DNA from: Actinomucor elegans
Taxonomy: Eukaryota > Mucoromycota > Mucoromycetes > Mucorales > Mucoraceae
Reading direction: 5' to 3'
NCBI GenBank assembly: GCA_026027325.1
Contig: JAMSLZ010000005.1
Span: forward strand, 2,046,001 to 2,110,000
DNA length: 64,000 nt
The position numbers and the translations under genes are program-made. The first letter of the stretch is position 1; the number at the start of each line of letters is the position of its first letter. Below the pieces are notes generated by a model that ran no database searches, was not told the DNA's origin, and saw nothing but the letters and a program-made list of their open reading frames with translations. This document shows, in pieces, positions 23,530 through 34,186 of the stretch.

Positions 23530-24961
23530 ATGGTTCATAATAACTACCTTTTGAGATTGATTTTCTTTGCTCTGTTCATCTCATTGACTTTAGCTGAAAA
23601 GGTTGTCGTTGGTTACTTTCCAAACTGTAAGTATTTTTCGTTTGATTTTCGTATGAACCCTCATCTCTCTATCAGGGCTTTTCGACAGGTTTCCAGTATC
23701 CAAGATCCCTATGGACAAGTACACTCATATTCAATATGCTTTTGCTATCATGACTACTGGTTCTATCCCCCAATGGGCTGATCCTGGAAATACAGAAACT
23801 CAACTGCCTGCTCTTGTGGAAGCTGCGCATAAATCAAATACAAAGGTACTCATCTCTGTTGGCGGCTGGTCCGGAAGCATTTCATTTAGGTAGTAATGAT
23901 GCAACTTGATATATTTGCATACTCATCCATTTATCCATTTCGTAGTGATATGGCTGCTGATGCTTCATCCAGAAAAGAGTTTATTGACTGGAATATTGAT
24001 CAAATCTCTAAATATGGTACTGATGGTGTTGATATTGGTAATATTAATATAGAAGCAGTTGCCTTTTTCTAAACCAATTATGGTACAGATTGGGAATACC
24101 CGGGACGTCAAGGGGCTGGCTGTAACAAAGTAGATGTTTCCAATGATGTAAAGAACTTTTTAACTCTGCTTCAAGAACTTCGTGCTGCTTTAGATGATAA
24201 ATTTTCCAATAATACCAAGGAAATATCCATTGCTGGTTACGTTCAAGCCTTCAAGACTGAAGCTGGTTCATCTGACAAAGAACTTACTGCAGCTATTGGA
24301 AAAGTGCTTGATCGCATTAACATCATGACTTACGATATTGGCGGTGCCTGGAATCCTCAAACTGGGGCCAACTCTCCTTTGAATCCTGGACCTAATGGCG
24401 GGGATAGCTTCAATACTGCTATTGAATTTTGGACTTCAGCTGGTGTACCTGCTAATAAGCTCACAGGTGGTTTACCCTTCTATGGCAGATCTACAAGTAA
24501 GCTTCTAGTAGTGACATATAAGGAAAAAGAGACTAACTATGTATACATAAGCAGCTACAAAAGAAGATATGCTTAAAAATTCCACCTTAATGAATCAAGA
24601 GCAAGTCACTGGCAAGCCACCAAAGGGTGATTCTTTTGATGCTGTCTGGCAAGACCCTCTTTGCGCTCAAGACCAAGGTGGATTATCTGGCGTTTGGAGA
24701 TTTGGTAACATGCTATCTGAAGGTGTCTTGGAATCACCTTTAAAAGCCAAAGCGCCTTGGGTTCGTACTTGGGACAATGCTACTTCTACTCCTTGGGTTT
24801 ATAATCCAGATACCAAAGTATTCATTTCTTATGATGATCCAGAATCCATTGCAGCCAAAGTTGACTCCGCCAATAGTAAGGGTTTGGCTGGAGTCATGAT
24901 TTGGTCTGTAGACCAAGACTCTGAAGAAAACGACTTGCTTAACGCGGCCATTAAGGGCTAA
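23530..24961 (+). CDS. secreted GH18 chitinase
   Basis: Five exons (23530-23626, 23676-23889, 23946-24037, 24089-24496, 24555-24961) encode 405 aa. A signal peptide (hydrophobic run ending SLTLAE) precedes a glycoside-hydrolase-18 barrel that starts VVVGYFPNW. The substrate-binding strand KVLISVGGWSGS and the catalytic DGVDIDWEYPG motif are both intact, the latter split by an intron after the second Asp codon's first base. The final Glu of D-x-D-x-E is the proton donor. Later blocks are INIMTYDIGG, GLPFYGR and GVMIWSVDQD. It has no chitin-binding module or GPI tail, so it is a soluble secreted enzyme for wall remodelling or chitin feeding. The TATA box is strong. Confidence 0.95.
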
Positions 24962-25077
24962 GAAAGGTTCCACCAAAATATAAATCGTGTGTGTTTCATT
25001 TCCATATTAAATAAAATAGGGTATGATCTTTCATATTCCTTTTTTCACTTTGTCCTTTACAGTATCGATATAAGAAC

Positions 25078-26004
25078 ATGTTTGCAGCTTCCAGTTGTGA
25101 ACCAACTATACCAAAACCAAGTTATCCAAAAAGAAGTCTTTCTTCTATTGCGAACCCAATAGATACTACAACTTTGATAAACAATACAAGTGCCTCTACA
25201 ATTGCCTCAGTTGTATTAGAAGCATCTTCCACGCGTGTATCCAGCACAATGGCAGGTAAAGCTAAAAATGAATGACGCAACACATATTTCCTATATAAAA
25301 GCCAACTAATTTGCTCTCTTGGTCCCCCATTTATTCTCCTTTCTTTTCTTTATTTTAACCAACAAACTGTCTTCATTTCAAGGTTCTTTAACAATAAATA
25401 ACTCAACAGATCAGTCTAGCAGCAGCAATAATAATGCCATGATAAAGCCACATGAAAGCATCTCTATCAAGAACCGAGCACCTGTGAAATCGATAAGAAT
25501 TGAACGAGACTATTCCTTGGGCGATGGCATTACTCGATTCAGTACCGAATATCCTATTGAATTGAGTGGAAAAGTAAGAATCTCGGTGTTTTCTATTGTA
25601 CACATACCAACTTTCTCTTGTAGATTACCAATGAACAGTTTCAGCATACCATTACCGAGATTAACAAAATTATGGATTATGCCGATAGACTTTCCTGGCG
25701 TATTGTATTGGAAAATATCGTAGAAACACTCACGATCTACATCTGGCCCATTTTTTTCTCGACACATTATCAAAGAGTAAGGTATTTTTTGTTACATGGT
25801 TTTTATTGAATTGACCATATTATCAGGTAGTGAAGCAATTACTAGCATTCATTGAGACGGAGAACTCGACTATATACTACCCACAAACATTATCCATTTC
25901 TGATCCAGTCAAAGCAGCATTTCTCTTTGTAAGATGAACATGTATAATCCCAATTACGCACACTAATACATTTTTTATAGATTGAAATCAACATTTATGA
26001 ATAG
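25078..26004 (+). CDS. ERF4/GOLGA7-family palmitoyltransferase partner
   Basis: Five exons (25078-25255, 25383-25573, 25624-25776, 25827-25928, 25981-26004) encode 215 aa. A Ser/Thr-rich N-terminal half precedes the Golgin-A7/ERF4 domain. That domain reads RIERDYSLGDGITRFSTEYP, ITEINKIMDYADRLSW, ETLTIYIWPIFFSTHYQRVV and ISDPVKAAFLFIEI. In yeast Erf4 holds Erf2 (DHHC enzyme) at the ER for Ras palmitoylation; in animals GOLGA7 partners zDHHC9. The last exon is only 24 bp. Length and block order fit the family, but I cannot say which DHHC enzyme it serves here. Confidence 0.88.
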
Positions 26005-26303
26005 TCTTTTACTTTATATACCCCCATCACCGTTTTCTTCAATTACATTCCTTTATTAATTTTACAGCTATTATAATGATTAATCCTTCTTTAGTAAAAC
26101 TTTTCTAGTTACACTTACATCAAGAAAACCGGTTTCTTCACCGGGAAAATGAACATAAACTATAGTTTTCTTATGCATTACGTTAATTATGACTAGTAGT
26201 TTATTAAGATAATAGACTTGTAAATCAGTACAATTGCACTTTGAAAAAGCCTATTGTGAGGATATTTTAATTTAAAAAGCTATCTAAACCTTCAATTGAT
26301 CTA

Positions 26304-29300
26304 TTAAGCATTTTGAGAAACTTCAGGTACCGAAACAAATGATACAGAAGCAGAAGGAGCTTGTTCTTGAACTTGAGCTCTATGATGACCATGATGGCCA
26401 CCATTACCATCATCGATTCCTAAGTCCAAGTCGAGATCTATTCCGAGGTTGTCTAATAAATTTTCAAGTAAACCATCACTATCGGCTCGATTTATTCCAG
26501 CAGGCTGAGAAGCCATAGGCTTTGATAATGAAGCAGAAGCGGAAGCGGAAGCAAAAGCGGAAGCAGAAGGAGCTTGTTCTTGAGCTCTATGATGACCATG
26601 ATGGCCACCGTTACCGTCATCGATTCCTAAGTCCAAGTCGAGATCTATTCCAAGATCATCTATCAAATCTTCAAGTAAACCATCATCACCATCTCTCTTT
26701 GCTTTAGCAGGATGAGAAGCCATAGGATTAGACAATGAAGCGGAAGCAGAAGGAGCTTGTTCTTGAACTTGAGCTCTATGGTGACCATGGTGATCGTGGT
26801 GACCGCCGTTACCATCATCGATTCCTAAGTCCAAGTCGAGATCTATTCCGAGGTTGTCTAATAAATTTTCAAGTAAACCATCACTACCGGCTCGGTTTAT
26901 TCCAGCAGGCTGAGAAGCCATAGGCTTTGATAATGAAGCAGAAGCAGAAGCAGAAGCGGAAGCAGAAGGAGCTTGTTCTTGAGCTCTATGATGACCATGG
27001 TGGCCACCGTTACCGTCATCGATTCCTAAGTCCAAGTCGAGATCTATTCCAAGGTCATCTATCAAATCTTCAAGTAAACCATCATCACCATCTCTCTTTG
27101 CTTTAGCAGGATGAGAAGCCATAGGATTAGATAATGGAGCGGAAGCAGAAGGAGCTTGTTCTTGAACTTGAGCTCTATGGTGACCATGGTGATCGTGGTG
27201 ACCGCCGTTACCATCATCGATTCCTAAGTCCAAGTCGAGATCTATTCCGAGGTTGTCTAATAAATTTTCAAGTAAACCATCACTATCGGCTCGGTTTATT
27301 CCAGCAGGCTGAGAAGCCATAGGCTTTGATAATGAAGCAGAAGCAGAAGCAGAAGCGGAAGCAGAAGGAGCTTGTTCTTGAGCTCTATGATGACCATGAT
27401 GGCCACCGTTACCGTCATCGATTCCTAAGTCCAAGTCGAGATCTATTCCAAGGTCATCTATCAAATCTTCAAGTAAACCATCATCACCATCTCTCTTTGC
27501 TTTAGCAGGATGAGAAGCCATAGGATTAGACAATGAAGCGGAAGCAGAAGGAGCTTGTTCTTGAACTTGAGCTCTATGGTGACCATGGTGATCGTGGTGA
27601 CCGCCGTTACCATCATCGATTCCTAAGTCCAAGTCAAGATCTATTCCGAGATTGTCTAATAAATTTTCAAGTAAACCATCACTATCGGCTCGGTTTATTC
27701 CAGCAGGCTGAGAAGCCATAGGCTTTGATAATGAAGCAGAAGCAGAAGCAGAAGCGGAAGCAGAAGGAGCTTGTTCTTGAGCTCTATGATGACCATGATG
27801 GCCACCGTTACCGTCATCGATTCCTAAGTCCAAGTCGAGATCTATTCCAAGATCATTTAGCAAATCTTCAAGTAAACCATCATCACCATCTCTCTTTGCT
27901 CTAGCAGGATGAGAAGCCATAGGATTAGATAATGAAGCAGAAGCGGAAGCAGAAGCGGAGGCAGAAGCGGAAGCAGAAGGAGCTTGTTCTTGAGCTCTAT
28001 GATGACCATGATGGCCACCGTTACCGTCATCGATTCCTAAGTCCAAGTCGAGATCTATTCCAAGATCATTTAGCAAATCTTCAAGTAAACCATCATCACC
28101 ATCTCTCTTTGCTTTAGCAGGATGAGAAGCCATAGGATTAGATAATGAAGCGGAAGCAGAAGGAGCTTGTTCTTGAACTTGAGCTCTATGGTGACCATGG
28201 TGATCGTGGTGACCGCCGTTACCATCATCGATTCCTAAGTCCAAGTCGAGGTCTATTCCGAGATTGTCTAATAAATTTTCAAGTAAACCATCACTATCGG
28301 CTCGGTTTATTCCAGCAGGCTGAGAAGCCATAGGCTTTGATAATGAAGCAGAAGCGGAAGCGGAAGCGGAAGCAGAAGGAGCTTGTTCTTGAGCTCTGTG
28401 ATGACCATGATGGCCACCGTTACCGTCATCGATTCCTAAGTCCAAGTCGAGATCTATTCCAAGATCATTTAGCAAATCTTCAAGTAAACCATCATCACCA
28501 TCTCTCTTTGCTCTAGCAGGATGAGAAGCCATAGGATTAGATAATGAAGCGGAAGCAGAAGGAGCTTGTTCTTGAACTTGAGCTCTATGATGACCATGAT
28601 GGCCATCGTTACCATCATCGATTCCTAAGTCCAAGTCGAGATCTATTCCGAGGTTGTCTAATAAATTTTCAAGTAAACCATCACTATCGGCTCGGTTTAT
28701 TCCAGCAGGCTGAGAAGCCATAGGCTTTGATAATGAAGCAGAAGCAGAAGCAGAAGCGGAAGCAGAAGGAGCTTGTTCTTGAGCTCTATGATGACCATGA
28801 TGGCCATCGTTACCGTCATCGATTCCTAAGTCCAAGTCGAGATCTATTCCAAGGTCATCTATCAAATCTTCAAGTAAACCATCATCACCATCTCTCTTTG
28901 CTTTAGCAGGATGAGAAGCCATAGGATTAGATAATGAAGCGGAAGCAGAAGGAGCTTGTTCTTGAACTTGAGCTCTATGGTGACCATGATGGCCATCGTT
29001 ACCATCATCGATTCCTAAGTCCAAGTCGAGATCTACTCCAAGGTCATTTAGCAAATCTTCAAGTAAACCATCACTATCGGCTCGGTTTATTCCAGCAGGC
29101 TGAGAAGCCATAGGCTTTGATAATGAAGCAGACACGGAGGCTTCCAGGACACGAGCTAAAGGATAGCCCTCTTTAATCGCTGCCTCTTCGACGCTATTGT
29201 CGCTTAATCCAAGGTCAAGATTGACCCCCATGGTAGTACCTAACTTGACTAGGACATTATTTACACTAACCAAGAGTTCATCGAGTGCGTCTTCTTGTTG

Positions 29301-30954
29301 TAATCCACTAGGATGAGCTGTTCGTTTCAATTCAATAGGCTGAGAAGACATTGATACTGATAGTAGTGAAGCGGAGGCAGAGGCAGCAGAGGCAGAAGCA
29401 GAACCTTCCAAGACACGAGCTAAAGGATATCCACCTTCATTAGCTAAAACATCAATATCACCAAATTTGCTTTCAAAGGAACATCCAAGGTTAAGACCAA
29501 GGCTTAAGGATTTATCTATAAAGCACAAGATATTGCCTATGCCATTCGAAAGCTCTTCGAGAAATTCAACTTGGCTCAACTCAGCGCGGTGAGAAGCCAT
29601 GTGTGCTGATAACGTAGCATGGGCAGTAGCAGAACGTCGCAAGGCTAGAGCTAAATCACCTTTTTGATTAGCTGCTACTGCATCAGTGTCAACATTGTCT
29701 TCGCCAGCTTTATTATCATAAGCATTGCTCTGGGTAATATCAACGTCCAAAACACCGTCTACATCGCCCAGGATATCAAGCAGACCGAGAATAATCTCAT
29801 TTAGATTCGCTAAGAGATCATCAAGAAAGTCTGCTTGCTTCAACTCAGCACGATGTGTTGTAAGTTTCAAACCGACTGGACGAGCTGCTTCTTCTAATTT
29901 ATTGCTCTGCGAATCCATGGACGACATAGGTACCACAGTATCATCCGTTGAGCCAATATTAATGAGACCAATATCCACGCCGACTTGAAAGAGATCACCC
30001 AAACCGAGTAAATCAAGTAAGCCACCGAGCAAACCATCAAAAAGACCGGATTCTTTGATAACAGAACCTCTATTTGCATAGGCTGAAGCAATGATCGAAG
30101 CACCAGATAAAACGACTTCAGCAGGGTCGACTTCCTCTTGTCTCTTCTCTAAAGCAATAGTCAGGGTATCATCTTGTTGAACATCAAGAGCTGCACGATT
30201 GATATGAGGAGCGGAAGGATACGTCTGAGAGAATCCTTTCTGATACTCTGTAAGGTAATAAGCGGCACCAACGGGTTTAAGATGGTTTTCTTGAGCAAAC
30301 TTGTGGAGATCAAAGAAGGCACGGTTATGCGTGGAGGTAGTGTCAGCTTTGGGGGTAAAGACGTGATTCTTTTCTTGCTGCTCGTAGAGAATAAAAGCAA
30401 TGCGGTTTTTCTGGGCACCTGCGGGAGGAGTAGGGCCTTTGTAAGTCGTGTATTGGATCTGTGGAGATTTGCTCATGAACGCAAGGCCTTTGGCGTTTTC
30501 ACTGCCCTTGACATTGGTGGCTATCCAATGACGAATAAGCGGGCCATCAGTGTCTAAATTGACCTATAGCATATGTAAATATATAGTTCAATTTATTTTG
30601 ATAGATGTATGCTTACCATAGCCAACGTATACTCAGCATCTTTGTTAGGAGGATCAAACCAAACATGAGGAGCAACTTGGGCTTGTTCAGGCTTGACTTT
30701 TTGACCGTTTTTCAAATCAGTACTCTGATCATAAGTGATTTTTAAGAGAGTGAGAGGCTCAAATTCTTCAATAGCTATATGAACAGAAAGGTTAATGTTA
30801 AATATGATGATATGTACAAAGACAGCTTACCATCGGGAATAATTTTGGCATCTATAAGTTCTTTTTTAATGAGTTCAGCCGTGTTTTTATCCAAGGCTTG
30901 AACACCTAATAGCATGGCGGTAGCCACCACCATAAAAGTGGAAAGATTAACCAT
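26304..30954 (-). CDS. secreted PEBP-domain protein with giant Kex2-site tandem-repeat tail
   Basis: Three exons, complement(26304-30563, 30617-30774, 30831-30954), encode about 1,513 aa. A signal peptide (MVNLSTFMVV ... GVQA) leads into a phosphatidylethanolamine-binding-protein domain (about 25-210). It shows PHVWFDPP, LAMVNLDTDGPLIRHWIATN, GPTPPAGAQKNRIAFILYEQ and FFDLHKFAQENHLKPVGAAYY. An LEKR|Q site at about 234-235 follows. Next come several degenerate Leu/Asp-rich units, then about 14 near-identical modules. Each module has Ala-Ser runs, PMAS, GLLE(N/D)LL, GIDLDLDLGIDDGN and His-rich HHGHH. Two module types mostly alternate; seven of one type carry AKR|DGDD. The design suggests release of repeated acidic/His-rich peptides by a kexin, or a wall-bound metal-binding adhesive protein. 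No such family is known to me. Confidence 0.85.
26320..29130. repeat. coding tandem repeat array, about 399-bp double module
   Basis: About seven double modules with a 399-bp period (equivalent positions at 26735, 27134, 27533, 27932), each made of two related half-modules. Copies are almost identical at the DNA level apart from a few third-base changes and variable Ala-Ser codon runs. This implies recent expansion or gene conversion; copy number could be mis-assembled. Confidence 0.9.
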
Positions 30955-31002
30955 ATTGTTGGGTGTAGAATGATAGACTAATCTTTTCAAGAAGAATTTC
31001 TA

Positions 31003-31011
31003 CTTTATATA
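31003..31011 (-). promoter_or_regulatory. TATA box of PEBP-repeat gene
   Basis: TATATAAAG on the minus strand, about 50 bp upstream of the ATG at 30954. Confidence 0.55.
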
Positions 31012-31683
31012 CTATCTGAATGTTATTGTTTATTGTAGAAAATGTTGTTTTCTGATAGATATGTGTTTCTAGAAAGAAAAAAAAAATTCTTGTATCCACA
31101 TACTCTATTACGTGACATATTCGGAATTATAGCAATTGCTCAATCAGAGACATGATTTATACCAAGTTAGATACATTTCTGATCCATATTCTAGTCAATT
31201 CATGAACTTTTCTGATATCTAAACATCTCTTTTTCATTTCATCAAATGTCTTATACAGTTGTCTAAGATGGAGATTCCAATATTAATTATTTAGCGCTTG
31301 AAAAGCATTCCTAATGTCTGTTGTTCAGTAACAAGTTGATAAAATAAAAACCCAAGGGGTATCCCAAATAAATTTTCCAACAATATAAATGTGGTAATTT
31401 TTTTTATAGCAAGAGTGGAATGGTCTTTACACGGCTCGATACATATTAGGATCATATGTAATTCTACTCAATGACCTCGCATTTATGTCATGGTTTTCTT
31501 ATTGTACAGATAGTATGTTAGAAGTCAATTCCAAGGCTTTCAGATGGTTTCAGTAACTACCGTGTAATGAAAATGATCCGAATTTGAGCTCCCCTCAAAA
31601 CGTAAAGGCACAAGTGAAGCAGACAAGATGATATGACTTTTTGACATGTATTATGGAATGTTTATTGATTAAAACTAGAAACT
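31012..31683. other. intergenic, no gene seen
   Basis: Upstream of the PEBP gene and downstream of the SUMO-like-domain gene. AT-rich; no supported frame. Confidence 0.5.
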
Positions 31684-33113
31684 CTATAACACATTGACTT
31701 CTACAAGGTCTTCATCCTCCAAGTCTATGTCTTCTACAGTTTGGTTTAAATCAAGTTTTTCACCTTCAAAGGACAGCGCAATGTTTCCAGTGCTGCCTGA
31801 CCTTTCCTTGTATGCATCTGCAACAGATTGCAATTTTGTCGTCTATCATACATTTAGTAAACGCTGCGATGAATAAACATAATAGTATACCTTTTTGACA
31901 CGTAGCAGGATATCTTTATTATCGCTTCCACGCAGTTTCAAGAACAGATGTTCGTCTGTGCTGGTATTACTTGATTCTGGTATGTCTGATGTCGTGTCAT
32001 TGTCGGTTAATGCTGGCATTTCATCCTGTTCAGCCCTCGTTTCAGCTTCAGCCCACTTCTTTAATCTTTCTTGTTTCTTCTCTTCTTTTTCTTTCATTAG
32101 AGCTTCATAACATCGTTTCGTGTAGACCTCTACAGACATGATGTGAATATCTTACACTATAAAGCAAACCTATTACGTACGCATGTTATTTGTGCCCACT
32201 GGACTCATGTTCATACCAGCAGGTGTAGAGCTTAGGAATACTACATCATCATTAAATGTTAGCACTACATCTGCTTTTCTTAATTTCTTGTGTTTGCAAA
32301 AGGTATCTAGCACTAGATGAAACTGATTGTTCTGTATATAACAATGGATTAGTAGATAGTCACTATCTACAAAGTAACTTACATCCATAACAAATATACG
32401 GATTGGTTTCATTAACGCATCTAATACCAGCTTTGTTTTGTCACTGATACTCGCTAGGTTATGAACGTATTGTATCTTTAACTGTATTTTTTGTGCCTGC
32501 CGTTCTTGAGTTAATGATGATGGACTGGATAGTAGAGCTGCTAAATCAGGATCCAAATCTTCAATGGCTGTATCAACTGGAGGTATTGGATCGTCTTCTT
32601 CATCAGACAAGTTACTGGTAAACAATTTAGCTTCTCGGTACGATTACAGTAGTTTATGCTTACGTGACAGGTGTACTGGATATCTGAACCAATGAAACAG
32701 GTTTTGGTATTGTTGACATCGATTCCAACTCCAACTGTGTAGTTCCTGCAAGATACGGATTCACATCCGAGCTCAACATTTGATCTTGACTAGTGACAGA
32801 GCTGTCGTTATTACTGTTATTGCTTTCGTTGGCTGCTGATGCAGCATTGTTTGGTATATTGATCTTTTCTGTGTTCGTTGTAGTTGTTGAACCAGTACTA
32901 GTTTCTGGTTTTATGCTTGTCTTTTTGCTTGGGGGTATTTTCTTTTCATCTTCAGAATCGGAATCGGAATCAACTAATCCAAACGCTTTTCCTGTTTGTT
33001 CATTAAAATGTTTAGAAACCGCTATTATATTTCTTTAAATGTACTTGCGCTTTTTCATTGAAGCCACAAACGAACTTCTGCTTCGTATATTAGTAATATC
33101 GAATCCGCTCATT
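31684..33113 (-). CDS. Rad60/Esc2/NIP45-like protein with two SUMO-like domains
   Basis: Six exons, complement(31684-31842, 31891-32129, 32181-32331, 32383-32614, 32664-33021, 33077-33113), give about 391 aa. The N-terminal third is disordered with a DSDSDSED casein-kinase-like acidic patch. A first SUMO-like domain spans IQLKIQYVHN to FNDDVVF, and a Lys/Glu-rich helix (YEALMKEKEEKKQERLKKW) follows. The second is LFLKLRGSDNKDILLRVKKT through LSFEGEKLDL to the C-terminus DLVEVNVL. Rad60 proteins act with the SUMO E2 and the Smc5/6 complex in DNA repair and chromosome stability. The first splice is uncertain: acceptors ATAATAG (33022) and ACAG (30 bp further in) both keep the frame. Confidence 0.85.
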
Positions 33114-34186
33114 TTTATTATGTTTTAAATTAGTGTTATAAAAGTAAAGAAAAAAAAAAAAAAAAAAAAAAGCAAAATTTTTAGTTTTCCCAGTGAATTA
33201 AGAGTCAGGGTCTGGATTTTCGCTTGATCCCCTCTCCCTTCCAGTCAAGATATGTTAAACTTTGGTTGTATTTTTGGCTCTGTATATTGCCTTTTGAAAA
33301 TGCGGTTTATTAAACCAAAATATTCATTATACGCTCAAGTATATCCGCAAGCTCTCTTAAGCCTTTATAAATATATATATATTGCAGTCAAAAAAAAAGT
33401 AAAGTAAAAAAAGCAGACTTCAATCTATCACTGGGCATAATATCTACATCATGTAATAAGCAATTAAGATAAAGAAAAATATTTTCACTGTTCTTGTATT
33501 TATTTCTTGTAATAAAGTTGTTTTAAAGTAAGAAAAGGGATTCAAACAAGTCATGGTATGAAACATCATCTACTCCCTGTTGTCCAATGAAACCGAGGAG
33601 ACAAATTTGTTGTTGACGCTTTGCTTACCAATCAAACGTTTTATGTAAACTCATATCAGTCCCCCTACAGTGAGAGGTATAGCATCACTATTACTATAGC
33701 CGCTTCTTCCATTTTCCAAATAACATCTAACATGTACAGCCGCCTCTTGATTTTCTTGAATTTATACACAATGTACTAATAGATAAAAGAAAATCAGTAC
33801 GCCTTGGTTTAGATTTTTGAAATTTCTGATGAGCTGTAGAAACTTTATTTTCGAGCGCAGAATTTCCAAGATCTAGTTCAGAAAACCAATTTTGTAGTAC
33901 TTAATCTCAGTCAACCAATAAGATGCGAATTTTAAAGACGCGTCTGAAGTATGAACACAGAATTCATTTTCATTTCAGTAAACTAACTTCAATAGCAGTT
34001 TAGAAAACATAATAAAACATGCTTTATACATATTGGTACTATCAGCCAACCTAAGCTGTATAGTATTGCAATATATTAATCAGGCCGAGAGAGAAACTCA
34101 GTCACGGTATTATTGGATGTCATTCTTGAGTACAAAAGCCCGTTTTCTTACTTCCATATCTAGTATCAAACCTTTCCTCTTTACAA
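33114..34186. other. divergent intergenic region, no gene supported
   Basis: Between the SUMO-like-domain gene (-) and SCYL2 (+). A 20-plus A tract at about 33150-33172. A frame opening at 34033 overlaps SCYL2 in another frame and is not supported. Confidence 0.5.

Noticed and set aside
26522..28333. Series of 61-62-residue plus-strand open frames with about 399-bp spacing
   Set aside because: They are antisense shadows of the PEBP-repeat coding modules; their periodic starts copy the repeat period.
26320..29130. Regularly spaced repeats that might suggest a CRISPR array
   Set aside because: Eukaryotic context, coding frame preserved throughout, and units of about 200/399 bp without unique spacers.
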